This document shows positions 18,806-29,289 of a stretch of DNA of 64,000 nt, one piece after another. This DNA comes from Prochlorococcus sp. AG-347-O22. GTDB taxonomy: Bacteria; Cyanobacteriota; Cyanobacteriia; PCC-6307; Cyanobiaceae. The notes beneath the pieces were generated by a model. It worked only from the letters and a program-made list of their open reading frames with translations, was not told where the DNA came from and did no database searches. The stretch spans positions 1-64,000 of the forward strand of contig QCCX01000001.1 of the NCBI GenBank assembly GCA_003278845.1. Reading direction: 5' to 3'. The translations under genes and the position numbers were made by a program. Position 1 is the stretch's first letter; each line of letters begins with the position of its first letter.

Positions 18806-18878
18806 TGGAGGTAAGCGGACTCGAACCGCTGACATCCTGCTTGCAAAGCAGGCGCTCTACCAACTGAGCTATACCCCC
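18806..18878 (-). tRNA. tRNA-Ala (anticodon TGC)
   Basis: The minus strand reads GGGGGTATAGCTCAGTTGGT at the 5' end. The anticodon loop is CTTTGCAAG, then GGTTCGAGTCC in the T arm. The acceptor stem pairs with one G-T wobble. The CCA end is not encoded. It lies in the 16S-23S spacer. Confidence 0.95.
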
Positions 18879-18890
18879 AACATAGAGATA

Positions 18891-18964
<74 letters not shown>

Positions 18965-19089
18965 AGGAAAAATAATGGGTGTGACCTAGAAAAACTTAGG
19001 AAAGGAAATTCTTAATAAATTAAAAATGTGAGATACCGATCGACCTAAGGTGACAAAATAATAATATTAAACATTTTGTTGTCTCCCTG

Positions 19090-20572
<1,483 letters not shown>

Positions 20573-21174
20573 GTGTTCAAATCCTTTTGTAGATAAATCT
20601 ACTCAAATTGAATTGCTTTATCCAAATAAAAACTTGAGTTTTTGAATTTAGTTTCAGCCTCCTTAAATTTTAAGGATTACTTTGAGTGCACATTAAAATA
20701 TTTCTAAAGTGACTTTCCAAGATCTCAGATCCGTTTGCATCAAAGCTAAAGTTAGCAATTGATGACATTTTTATATATTCTTGACGGGACCTCACACCTT
20801 TATTGCATATACATCTTGAAATAACTAAAAAAAATTTGGTTATTCTTGACGCAATAAAAGCATCAGTTCCTAAGTTTTTAAATTTTCTAGGTGCAGAGTT
20901 AAACAACAATTGTATAACTCATTTAGAAGGGTAAACCCTTCTTCTGGCTGAAAATAATGATCGAAATCAAATCTTCAAAGAATTCATTCAATTACCAAAA
21001 ATTAGATTTGAAGTAACTGCTTGAATAATGCAAAAAGAATATTTCTGCCCAGAAGAAAATACTAAACCATCCGACTGTAATTGTGCAACCTTTTATACAA
21101 AAATTTTTTATTAATTTTTTATTTGATCAAAGTCTCATTAAACAACTAGGCTTAAATAAAGGGATATAAATGAA
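20573..21174 (-). other. rRNA leader and upstream region without a supported gene
   Basis: This stretch separates the 16S gene from the divergent invertase gene and should hold the rRNA promoter and leader. Direct features are a perfect hairpin at 20925-20942 and the 11-mer tattcttgacg present twice (20776-20786 and 20841-20851). A minus-strand frame at 20670-20909 is open for 79 codons but looks like an accident of the leader. I cannot place the promoter with confidence. Confidence 0.5.
20925..20942. repeat. Perfect 7-bp inverted repeat in the rRNA upstream region
   Basis: AGAAGGG, then TAAA, then CCCTTCT forms a perfect hairpin on either strand. There is no long T run beside it, so a simple terminator is unlikely. 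It may belong to the rRNA leader or insulate it from the divergent invertase gene. Confidence 0.5.
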
Positions 21175-22614
21175 ATGGCAGAAAGATTTAGTCAAAAAAA
21201 CTTAAGAGTAAGGCCAAGTTCTGATGAAGAGAAAATTGTAACAAATGCAAAAAAACACTTCGAGAAGACTTTGGTTGAAATATCGGGCGAGTTAGTGGGA
21301 AGCGTTGCTGCACTAGAACACCCAACAAAAAATAAAAAATTAAATTACGGAGAAATATTTTTAAGAGACAATGTTCCTGTAATGATTTACCTCATTACCC
21401 AAAAACGGTACGAAATTGTCAAAAAGTTCCTAAGTGTATGCCTTGAGTTACAAAGCTCTAATTACCAAACGCGTGGGGTATTTCCTACTAGTTTCGTAGA
21501 AGAAAATGGACAGCTCATTGGAGACTATGGTCAGAGATCAATAGGGAGGATTACTTCAGCTGATGCAAGTTTATGGTGGCCCATTTTATGTTGGTATTAT
21601 GTCAATAAAAGCGGTGATTATGCCTTTGGAAAAAGTCAAAGTGTTCAAAGAGGTATTCAACTTCTACTAGATCTAGTTCTACATCCAACATTTGAGGGTA
21701 CTCCAGTACTTTTTGTTCCAGATTGCGCATTTATGATTGATAGACCTATGGATGTATGGGGAGCACCACTAGAAGTTGAAGTTTTACTTCATGGATGTTT
21801 AAAAAGTTGTATTAACCTAATGGAATTAAGTAGAGCAGATCATGTTAGTAGACTTCTAGACCAAAGACTTATTCTTACAAATCAATGGGTTAAGGATTTA
21901 GGAAGTTTTCTTTTAAAGCATTATTGGGTTACCAGTCAAACAATGCAAATTTTAAGAAGAAGGCCGACTGAGCAGTATGGTGATGATCAACACTTCAATG
22001 AATTTAACGTTCAACCTCAAGTGGTTCCCTCATGGCTACAAGATTGGTTAGAGAATAGAGGTGGTTACTTAATAGGAAATATTAGGACAGGAAGGCCTGA
22101 CTTTCGATTTTACAGTTTAGGTAATTCTTTAGCATGTATGTTCGGAGTACTGCCTCCGGAAGAACAAAGAGCTTTATTTAGATTAGTTTTACATAACAGA
22201 CAGCATTTGATGGCTCAAATGCCAATGAGAATTTGTCATCCTCATATGGATGTCGAGGAATGGCAAAATAAAACTGGATCCGATCCAAAGAATTGGCCTT
22301 GGAGTTACCATAATGGTGGTCATTGGCCCAGCTTACTTTGGTTTTTTGGTACAGCTGTCCTATTACATCAAAAACATTATGGTTCAGACGATGTAATCCT
22401 CATGGAAGAAATGAAATCTTTAATAGAGGAATCATATTGGTGCCAACTTAATCAATTACCTAAGCAAGAATGGGCAGAATATTTTGATGGACCTACAGGT
22501 ACTTGGGTTGGACAACAATCAAGAACATATCAAACTTGGACAATTGTTGGATTTTTATTAATGAATCATTTTTTAAGGAATGAGTATAACGATCTAGATA
22601 TGTTTAAAATTTGA
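21175..22614 (+). CDS. Alkaline/neutral invertase, glycoside hydrolase family 100
   Basis: The 479-residue enzyme should hydrolyse sucrose to glucose and fructose in the cytoplasm. Family GH100 motifs are clear: GEIFLRDNVPVMIYLI, IGRITSADASLWWPIL, CAFMIDRPMDVWGAPLEV and RTYQTWTIVGFLLMNHFL. Asp189 in the MIDR motif corresponds to the catalytic acid of cyanobacterial InvA. There is no signal peptide. Marine picocyanobacteria make sucrose and glucosylglycerate as solutes, so it may control solute levels. It is transcribed away from the rRNA operon and converges on petD. Confidence 0.9.
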   Translation: MAERFSQKNLRVRPSSDEEKIVTNAKKHFEKTLVEISGELVGSVAALEHPTKNKKLNYGEIFLRDNVPVMIYLITQKRYEIVKKFLSVCLELQSSNYQTRGVFPTSFVEENGQLIGDYGQRSIGRITSADASLWWPILCWYYVNKSGDYAFGKSQSVQRGIQLLLDLVLHPTFEGTPVLFVPDCAFMIDRPMDVWGAPLEVEVLLHGCLKSCINLMELSRADHVSRLLDQRLILTNQWVKDLGSFLLKHYWVTSQTMQILRRRPTEQYGDDQHFNEFNVQPQVVPSWLQDWLENRGGYLIGNIRTGRPDFRFYSLGNSLACMFGVLPPEEQRALFRLVLHNRQHLMAQMPMRICHPHMDVEEWQNKTGSDPKNWPWSYHNGGHWPSLLWFFGTAVLLHQKHYGSDDVILMEEMKSLIEESYWCQLNQLPKQEWAEYFDGPTGTWVGQQSRTYQTWTIVGFLLMNHFLRNEYNDLDMFKI

Positions 22615-22616
22615 GT

Positions 22617-23099
22617 CTAAAATAGTCCTAAGGTTAGTGATTTATCAATTGGCAAGCAGGCCCCAATACCTAGGTATATTGTTAGAAAAGTTCCGAATAA
22701 GAAAACAGACATTGCTATTGGTCTTCTAAATGGATTAGAAAATTTATTAACGTTTTCTATAAAGGGTAAAATCATTAATCCGAGTGGGATTAATGTTTGA
22801 AGTGCAATACCCAAGAGTTTATTAGGAACAACTCTAAGTATTTGAAAAACTGGGTAAAGGTACCATTCAGGAAGTATTTCAAGGGGTGTTGCAAAGGGAT
22901 TAGCTTTGTCTCCTAACATTGCAGGATCAAGAACTGCCAATCCAACTACACAGGCAATAGTTCCTAAGATGACAACCGGGAAGATATATAGTAAATCATT
23001 TGGCCAAGCTGGTTCACCATAATAATTATGGCCCATACCTTTAGCTAACTTTGCTCTCAATTTTGGATCAGATAGATCTGGTTTTTTTAAAGTAGACAT
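22617..23099 (-). CDS. petD: Cytochrome b6f complex subunit IV (PetD)
   Basis: The 160-residue thylakoid protein matches PetD along its length: [18 protein letters not shown] near the start, then the quinol-site [13 protein letters not shown] (the PEWY motif), and [15 protein letters not shown]. It has three membrane spans. Together with PetB it forms the quinol-oxidising core of b6f. It follows petB by 33 bases on the same strand, so the pair is an operon. Confidence 0.98.
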
Positions 23100-23132
23100 A
23101 TGGAGAACTAATAATGGTTTAAGTATAAGAGT

Positions 23133-23789
23133 TTATAAAGGACCTGAAATACCCTGTTTACGAATCATTAAAAAGTGCATCAACATGAAGACTGCTAATG
23201 ACCATGGCAATACAAAGGTATGAAGACTATAAAATCTGGTTAGAGTGGATTGACCAACACTTTCTCCACCTCTAAGTAGTTCAACCATAAAGTCACCTAT
23301 TACTGGTATTGCAGCAGGAACACCTGAAACAATCTTTACTGCCCAATAACCCACCTGATCCCAAGGTAGTGAGTATCCAGTCACTCCAAAAGCGACAGTT
23401 ATAACTGCCATTACAACACCTGTAACCCAAGTCAATTCTCTTGGCCTCTTAAAACCTCCAGTAAGATAAACCCTAAAGACATGAAGGATTAACATCAATA
23501 CCATCATTGATGCACTCCATCTATGCACAGATCTTATTAACCATCCAAAACTTACATCGGTCATTAAATAACTGACTGAACTATAAGCTTGTGTAACTGT
23601 TGGCTTATAGTAAAAAGTCATTGCAAAACCTGTTGCAAATTGAATTAGGAAGCATACTAAAGTTATGCCTCCTAAACAATAAAAAATATTTACGTGAGGG
23701 GGTACGTACTTGGAAGTTACGTCGTCAGTTATGTCTTGGATTTCAAGTCTTTCTTGAAACCAGTCATAAACAGATGAAGAATTCGCCAT
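23133..23789 (-). CDS. petB: Cytochrome b6 (PetB)
   Basis: The 218-residue protein has four membrane spans and the two His pairs that hold the b hemes (in [20 protein letters not shown] and [20 protein letters not shown]). Cys43-equivalent in [12 protein letters not shown] can attach heme c-n. It is the heme-bearing core of b6f. It is divergent from the protease gene at 23862 and leads the petBD operon, so a promoter should lie in the 72 bases between them. Confidence 0.98.
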   Translation of the reverse strand: MANSSSVYDWFQERLEIQDITDDVTSKYVPPHVNIFYCLGGITLVCFLIQFATGFAMTFYYKPTVTQAYSSVSYLMTDVSFGWLIRSVHRWSASMMVLMLILHVFRVYLTGGFKRPRELTWVTGVVMAVITVAFGVTGYSLPWDQVGYWAVKIVSGVPAAIPVIGDFMVELLRGGESVGQSTLTRFYSLHTFVLPWSLAVFMLMHFLMIRKQGISGPL

Positions 23790-23861
23790 CCAAAAAAAAA
23801 ATTAGCTTTGATATAAAGAGCTTACTTAAAATTCTTATACTTGGTGTTAACACTTAACCCA

Positions 23862-25157
23862 ATGAATTCATCTTTTAACAAACTTTTAACATTCAAAACT
23901 TTGATCACTGCATCAATGATCATCGTTTTTTCTATCAATCTTTTGTTGATGGAAAGAGTGGATGCTCTCAGTGATAGCAGGCAATTAGTACTTGACGCTT
24001 GGACCTTGGTAAACGAAGGTTTTTATGATCCAGAAAAGTTTGATGAAATCCAATGGAAAAGAATTAGACAAAAAACGTTACAGAAACAAATTGAAACAAG
24101 TGAAGAGGCTTATTCCGCAATTGAAGACATGTTAAGACCTCTAGATGATCCCTACACGAGAGTTTTACGCCCTAAAGATTATGAGCTATTGAAATCAAGT
24201 AATTTTGGAAGTGAAATTAATGGTGTTGGGCTTCAATTAGGTGAAGATGATAACAATAAAGTTAAAGTTATTTCTACTCTTGGGGGGTCGCCAGCTGAAG
24301 AAGCTGGAATAGTAAGCGGAGACATTATCGAGACAGTGGATGGAATCTCATCAGAAAAATTAGGGCTTGCAAGTACCGCCTCTAAGTTAAGAGGTGAATC
24401 AGGGACAAAAGTTTTAGTTGAATTATCAACGGAATCAGGAGAAATTAGGGAAGTCGATTTAGAGAGGAGATCAGTAGATCTCAGACCAGTTAGAACAAAA
24501 AGATTAAGAGACGATTCTCACACAATAGGATATTTAAGGATCACTCAATTCAGCGAAAGCGTACCCAAAAAAGTTGAAGAGGCTCTTCAAGAGTTAAAAG
24601 AGAAAGAGGTTGAGGGCTTAATCTTGGATCTTAGAAATAATTCAGGGGGGCTAGTAAGCTCAGGTATTGCAGTTGCAGACTCATTATTGGGTGAGAAAGC
24701 CGTAGTCGAGACAAAAGATAGAAATGGAATCAAAGATGCAATTATTTCTCAAAAAGGGACATCTTTTGATGGACCAATGGTGACTTTAGTAAATAAGGGC
24801 ACTGCGAGTGCCAGTGAAATACTAGCTGGTTCTTTACAAGATAATGAGAGGTCAATTCTTATGGGAGAACAAACTTATGGTAAAGGTTTAATTCAATCCC
24901 TAAAAAGTTTGGGAGAAGATAGTGGTATTGCTATAACAGTGGCTAGTTACTTAACACCAAATGGTAATAATATTCAAGGCCAAGGTATAACACCTGACAA
25001 ATTACTTGATCTACCGGATGCAAGTGATTTTGGAAGTACTGACGATAAATGGGTGAGGAATGCGGAATTGTTTTTAGGGTCGCTCCTAGAAAAAGAAGAA
25101 GTTCCAGTTCAAACAATTGAATTAAACAATGAAGAAATTAAATCTTTAAATGACTAA
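23862..25157 (+). CDS. ctpA: C-terminal processing protease, S41 family (CtpA type)
   Basis: The 431-residue exported serine protease has an N-terminal hydrophobic signal segment (about residues 10-36). A PDZ domain follows (about 115-205, GVGLQLGEDDNNKVKVISTL). The S41 catalytic domain has nucleophile Ser316 in KGTASASEI and Lys341 in QTYGKGLIQS. CtpA trims the C-terminus of PSII D1 in the lumen; cyanobacteria have two or three paralogs, so the exact substrate is not settled. ATG 23862 gives a proper signal segment. Divergent petB next door is a common cyanobacterial arrangement. Confidence 0.92.
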   Translation: MNSSFNKLLTFKTLITASMIIVFSINLLLMERVDALSDSRQLVLDAWTLVNEGFYDPEKFDEIQWKRIRQKTLQKQIETSEEAYSAIEDMLRPLDDPYTRVLRPKDYELLKSSNFGSEINGVGLQLGEDDNNKVKVISTLGGSPAEEAGIVSGDIIETVDGISSEKLGLASTASKLRGESGTKVLVELSTESGEIREVDLERRSVDLRPVRTKRLRDDSHTIGYLRITQFSESVPKKVEEALQELKEKEVEGLILDLRNNSGGLVSSGIAVADSLLGEKAVVETKDRNGIKDAIISQKGTSFDGPMVTLVNKGTASASEILAGSLQDNERSILMGEQTYGKGLIQSLKSLGEDSGIAITVASYLTPNGNNIQGQGITPDKLLDLPDASDFGSTDDKWVRNAELFLGSLLEKEEVPVQTIELNNEEIKSLND

Positions 25158-25184
25158 AGATTGAAAATAAAAAATCTAAAAAAT

Positions 25185-26441
25185 ATGAGTATTAAAAGAA
25201 TTTTTCATGACCCAATTCATAAAGAAATAGTATTTGATGCAGGAAAGCCAGAAGAATTAATGATTATGGAATTAATTGATACAGTTGCTTTTCAAAGACT
25301 AAGAAGAATAAAACAACTTGGAGCGGCATCATTACTTTTTCATGGTGCAGAATCGAGTAGATTTACTCACTCAATTGGTGTTTTTTGTATAGCTAGAAAA
25401 ATTTATAGGAGATTAATTGAAAGTAAATCTACTTTCAGAGAAAATAAATTTGTTCTTTATGGAGCAGCTCTACTACATGATTTAGGTCATGGACCTTTAA
25501 GCCATACCAGTGAAACAATATTCATGCATGATCATGAACAATGGTCTGAAAACTTAGTGACAAATTATTCTCCAATAAATTCAATCCTCAAAAAGTATGA
25601 CAACGAATTACCCAGCAAAATTGGTGAATTATTTAAATCAAAACAACTATTTTCAAAACCTTTAAGAACATTAATAAGTAGTGAGATAGATTGTGATCGT
25701 CTTGATTATCTTTTACGCGATAGTTACAACACAGGGACTAATTATGGCTTAGTAGATTTAGAGAGAATAATTTCAGCTCTTACCTTTTTACCTGATGGAA
25801 ATATCGGAATCAAACCAAAAGGAGTGATCGCTATTGAGCATTTCCTTGTACTTAGAAACTTAATGTATAGAACAATCTACAACCACAGGATAAACGAAAT
25901 ATCAACATGGATTCTGGGAAAAATATTACACACAATAAAACATAATTATGAAAAGAATATTTGGTTAGATAATTCTCTACATAAATGGATTTTTTCACCA
26001 TCAAAGGTTGATTTTGATGATTTCATAAGAAATGATGATATAACCTTTTATTATCATCTTATTAGATGGAAAGATGATTCTTTTGAACCACTTTCTACAC
26101 TATGCAGAATGTTTATTGACAGGGATTTATTAAAGGCATCAGACATAAGTTTTTTAAGTAAAATTAATAGATTAAAAATCCTTGCATTTGCCACAAAATT
26201 ATGTGAAAAGAATGGTTATGATTCAGAAATATTTTGCGGGATTAAGGAAAGGTCTTTCAAAGGTTTTGAATCTAATAATGCTTTAAAAATATGGGACGGC
26301 ACTTATCAAAGCGCATTAGAGAATAGTTCCGCATTAATAAAAACTTTAATGAGATCCGATGAAAGCTCTTTTATTATTTATCCAGATATTATCAAAAATG
26401 AAATTAAAAATGAAATTTCATTAATAAAAAACAATTCCTAG
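25185..26441 (+). CDS. HD-domain phosphohydrolase
   Basis: The protein of 418 residues has an N-terminal HD domain. FHDPIHKEIVF and RLRRIKQLGAASLLFHGAES lead into the metal site HSIGVF and HDLGHGPLSHTSE. These motifs are shared with dNTP triphosphohydrolase-like and SAMHD1-like enzymes. A later SSEIDCDRLDYLLRDSYNTG completes the site. It may hydrolyse dNTPs or another nucleotide; the substrate is not shown. ATG 25185 is preferred over an upstream TTG at 25161. It lies just before minC. Confidence 0.87.
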   Translation: MSIKRIFHDPIHKEIVFDAGKPEELMIMELIDTVAFQRLRRIKQLGAASLLFHGAESSRFTHSIGVFCIARKIYRRLIESKSTFRENKFVLYGAALLHDLGHGPLSHTSETIFMHDHEQWSENLVTNYSPINSILKKYDNELPSKIGELFKSKQLFSKPLRTLISSEIDCDRLDYLLRDSYNTGTNYGLVDLERIISALTFLPDGNIGIKPKGVIAIEHFLVLRNLMYRTIYNHRINEISTWILGKILHTIKHNYEKNIWLDNSLHKWIFSPSKVDFDDFIRNDDITFYYHLIRWKDDSFEPLSTLCRMFIDRDLLKASDISFLSKINRLKILAFATKLCEKNGYDSEIFCGIKERSFKGFESNNALKIWDGTYQSALENSSALIKTLMRSDESSFIIYPDIIKNEIKNEISLIKNNS

Positions 26442-26451
26442 ATTAAATTCA

Positions 26452-27114
26452 ATGGAAATCGTTTTAAAAAACAGTAAAAGTAAATATTTAGAAATTTTTT
26501 CTTTGTTAGATTTAGATAATCTCCATGAAACTTTCAAAAAATTTTCATCCATCAAGGAACCTTTAGAAGCAAAAATTTTCGCAGTCAATGAGTCAATAAG
26601 TTCTCATAAATTATTAAAATTAAAAAATCATTTTGACGAAATTAATATTTGTTCCTTACGCATTTACTCAAATAATAGAGATACAATAATAAGTGGAAAA
26701 TCCTTAAAAATAGATTCAGCTTATATAGAGGAGCAAGAGATTAAAAATCAGTTACTATTATTCAATTCAAAAAAGAAAGACGATATTCTTCATAAAGGAA
26801 CAGTACGATCGGGTGAAAGAATATCTTCAAACGGAAACCTATGCATTATTGGAGATGTTAATCCAGGAGCAATAGTTTCAGCTAAGAAAAACATTTACGT
26901 TTGGGGCAAATTACTAGGGATCGCATTCGCAGGGAAAAGCGGAAATAAAAATGCCTCTATTGCATCACTTTATCTAAACCCTTTACAGTTAAGAATTGCA
27001 GATGTGATAGCTATAGGACCAAAGGAAAAGCCCAAAAATTGTTATCCAGAAATTGCGGTAATAGATAAACAAACGATAATTATCAAACCACACTTAATCG
27101 AAAATAAAAATTAA
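26452..27114 (+). CDS. minC: Septum-site-determining protein MinC
   Basis: The 220-residue FtsZ-ring inhibitor has a poorly conserved N-terminal domain and the typical C-terminal beta-helix domain. GTVRSGERISSNGNLCIIGD, VNPGAIVSAKKNIYVWGKLL and the later NPLQLRIADVIAI are characteristic. It binds MinD at the membrane and blocks division near the poles. It leads the minC-minD-minE cluster, eleven bases after the HD-domain gene. Confidence 0.96.
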   Translation: MEIVLKNSKSKYLEIFSLLDLDNLHETFKKFSSIKEPLEAKIFAVNESISSHKLLKLKNHFDEINICSLRIYSNNRDTIISGKSLKIDSAYIEEQEIKNQLLLFNSKKKDDILHKGTVRSGERISSNGNLCIIGDVNPGAIVSAKKNIYVWGKLLGIAFAGKSGNKNASIASLYLNPLQLRIADVIAIGPKEKPKNCYPEIAVIDKQTIIIKPHLIENKN

Positions 27115-27226
27115 TCAATAATTTGCAATAAAATTAATTCAAACTAGACAAACTTAAGAATTACTTAATCTTTAAAATATTTAACTTTCTGCAAGTGGCT
27201 TTATTATTTGTAAAATCCTAAAAATC

Positions 27227-28042
27227 GTGGGGAAAAATACTCGCACAATATTAATTTGTTCAGGCAAGGGAGGGGTTGGTAAAACAACTTTAACTGCAAA
27301 CCTAGGCATAGCACTTGCTAACAGTGGAGCAACAACTGCTGTATTAGATGCTGATTTTGGCTTAAGAAATTTAGATCTACTTCTAGGATTAGAAAATCGC
27401 ATCATTTATACGGCTCAAGATGTTCTAGACAAGAATTGTCGTCTTGACCAAGCATTGGTTAGACATAAAAAGGAACCTAATCTTGCTCTTCTACCTGCTG
27501 GAGATCCAAGGATGTTGGATTGGATGAAGCCAGAAGATATGAAAAAAATTAGTGAGCTACTTAGTGAGAACTTTGATTTTGTCTTAGTAGATTGTCCTGC
27601 TGGTGTAGAAGATGGCTTTAAAAATGCTCTTGCAGCATGTAAAGAAGCAATTGTTGTTACTAACCCAGAATTATCCGCAGTGCGGGATGCGGATAGAGTA
27701 ATAGGGATTCTTAATACTTCAGATATTGAGCCTATTCAACTTGTAATCAATAGAGTTCGCCCTAACATGATGGCTAGTCAAGAAATGTTATCTATCGAAG
27801 ATGTTCAAGGGATACTTTCTTTGCCCCTGTTAGGTATTGTTTTGGAAGATGAACAGGTAATAATAAGTACAAATAGAGGCGAGCCACTGACACTTTCAGA
27901 TGGTAGATCTCCTGCAAAAAAATGTTATTTGAATGTTTCTCAAAGACTTACAAATAAAGATGTACCAATTATCGATCTTAAAAAAGAAGGCAAAAGTCTT
28001 AAAGATAAATTCATGAGATTAATGCAAACAAAGGTTTTTTAA
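27227..28042 (+). CDS. minD: Septum-site-determining ATPase MinD
   Basis: The 271-residue membrane-cycling ATPase has the deviant Walker [18 protein letters not shown] (Lys13 and Lys19), the [18 protein letters not shown] switch, and a C-terminal amphipathic membrane anchor (about residues 259-271). It recruits MinC and is released by MinE. The start is GTG 27227, forced by the Walker motif. minE follows after one base. Confidence 0.98.
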   Translation: MGKNTRTILICSGKGGVGKTTLTANLGIALANSGATTAVLDADFGLRNLDLLLGLENRIIYTAQDVLDKNCRLDQALVRHKKEPNLALLPAGDPRMLDWMKPEDMKKISELLSENFDFVLVDCPAGVEDGFKNALAACKEAIVVTNPELSAVRDADRVIGILNTSDIEPIQLVINRVRPNMMASQEMLSIEDVQGILSLPLLGIVLEDEQVIISTNRGEPLTLSDGRSPAKKCYLNVSQRLTNKDVPIIDLKKEGKSLKDKFMRLMQTKVF

Positions 28043-28043
28043 A

Positions 28044-28379
28044 ATGATGACTCTCAGAGATCTTATAAATAAATTACTAGGCAGAGAAACGTCTAGTGCA
28101 AATACAGCTAGAGAAAGATTACAACTTGTACTTGCTCATGACAGAGTTGATATGAGTTCCTTAACAACTGATCTTTTAGATAAAATGAGGAAAGAGATCC
28201 TCGATGTTGTTGCTAAATATGTTGAAATTGATTTTGAGGAGGTGGCAGTAAGTTTAGAGACTGAGGATAGAATGACTGCACTAGTTGCCAATTTGCCAAT
28301 CAAAAGAACTATTTCAGGAGAAATAAAATTCAAAAAAACTGATAAAACTGATAAAGATAACAAAGATATCAAAAAGTAA
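28044..28379 (+). CDS. minE: Cell-division topological specificity factor MinE
   Basis: The 111-residue MinE has an N-terminal membrane-binding segment, the anti-MinCD region with [17 protein letters not shown], and the dimerisation domain ([16 protein letters not shown]). It ends with a repetitive Lys/Asp tail ([14 protein letters not shown]). It starts one base after minD, so translation is coupled. MinE sets the oscillation that places the division site at mid-cell. Confidence 0.96.
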   Translation: MMTLRDLINKLLGRETSSANTARERLQLVLAHDRVDMSSLTTDLLDKMRKEILDVVAKYVEIDFEEVAVSLETEDRMTALVANLPIKRTISGEIKFKKTDKTDKDNKDIKK

Positions 28380-28444
28380 TAAATTGAAAAAAAGCTGAAA
28401 AAATCATCAAAATTGACCCTCCCTAATTGTAAGATGAAGAGATT

Positions 28445-28516
28445 GCCGGCTTAGCTCAGCGGTAGAGCAGCGCTTTTGTAAAGCGAAGGTCATCAGTTCA
28501 AATCTGTTAGCCGGCA
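28445..28516 (+). tRNA. tRNA-Thr (anticodon TGT)
   Basis: The 72-base gene starts GCCGGCTTAGCTCAGCGGTA, has anticodon loop CTTTTGTAAAG and T arm AGTTCAAATCT, and ends AGCCGGCA. The acceptor stem is perfect. No CCA is encoded. It follows minE by 65 bases. Confidence 0.95.
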
Positions 28517-28527
28517 CTTTGATTTAT

Positions 28528-28695
28528 TTAATTCTGTTCAATATTCTTTGCTGAAAATAAAAAGATTAAGCCTATCAGCGCAATGACAGGAAAAAATCTT
28601 ATTTCCAGAACATACACTAAAAAAGATGCAAGGGGTTCAAAAATCCAATAAGTAAAGAATTGAATTAATAAAACAAAAAATAATAATAAAAACAT
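28528..28695 (-). CDS. 55-residue two-span membrane micro-protein
   Basis: ATG 28695 overlaps the stop of tsaC as TAATG, so translation is coupled. The 55 residues form two hydrophobic spans (FLLLFFVLLIQFFTYWIF and FFPVIALIGLIFLF) linked by a short polar turn with EPLASF. The coupling and the clean stop before tRNA-Thr support a real gene. No family is recognised. Confidence 0.55.
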   Translation of the reverse strand: MFLLLFFVLLIQFFTYWIFEPLASFLVYVLEIRFFPVIALIGLIFLFSAKNIEQN

Positions 28696-29276
28696 TAATA
28701 CAATTCCCTAACTATTACTTCTCCTTCTCTAATCAGTTTCCAATTTCCACTGTTCTTCCAAAATATAATAGTACTAGCTTTTCCACTACTTTTCCCCCAG
28801 GGGATAGGACCCACAATTTTTACAGATGGGAAGTCTAGAGCAATACCTTCAGCTGTAATTGATCCTTTAAAACCTGAAATATTTGCACTTGAAGTTAACA
28901 ATGGACCTGTTTCTCTCAAAAGAGATTGTGCGATACTTGAATTTGGAATTCTCAACCCAATAGTAAGATCATTACTGGTAAGGTTTGCAGTCTGCTTTGC
29001 TGAAGCAGGAATAACAATTGTCAGAGCTCCAGGCCAATATTTTGAGGCTAAATTTTCGTAATCTTCTTTTGCTGATTCGTGAACAAAATCAATTAAATGT
29101 TTATGTTCTGATCCCATAAGAATTAAGGGTTTGTTTCTATCTCTTTTTTTAAACTCATAAATAATATTTGAAAATTTTGGTAAGCATCCAATTGCAGGTA
29201 AAGTGTCTGTTGGGAAAATTATAGGCGAACCACTTTTAAGGGTCCTCATGGCAGTTTTGCAGTCTACTAAATTCAT
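28695..29276 (-). CDS. tsaC: L-threonylcarbamoyladenylate synthase (TsaC/YrdC/Sua5 family)
   Basis: The 193-residue enzyme makes threonylcarbamoyl-AMP from Thr, bicarbonate and ATP for the t6A37 modification of ANN-decoding tRNAs. Family motifs are SPIIFPTDTLPAIGC, KKRDRNKPL, the WPGALTIVIPAS segment and LLTSSANISG. It lacks the extra C-terminal Sua5 domain. It follows prmC by 13 bases on the same strand, and a small membrane gene overlaps its stop. Confidence 0.94.
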   Translation of the reverse strand: MNLVDCKTAMRTLKSGSPIIFPTDTLPAIGCLPKFSNIIYEFKKRDRNKPLILMGSEHKHLIDFVHESAKEDYENLASKYWPGALTIVIPASAKQTANLTSNDLTIGLRIPNSSIAQSLLRETGPLLTSSANISGFKGSITAEGIALDFPSVKIVGPIPWGKSSGKASTIIFWKNSGNWKLIREGEVIVRELY

Positions 29277-29289
29277 TTAGATTATCAAC

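Noticed and set aside
20670-20909. Minus-strand frame of 79 codons upstream of 16S rRNA
   Set aside because: It lies in the rRNA leader, has no recognisable domain and covers non-coding signals; rRNA-flanking frames are a common artefact.
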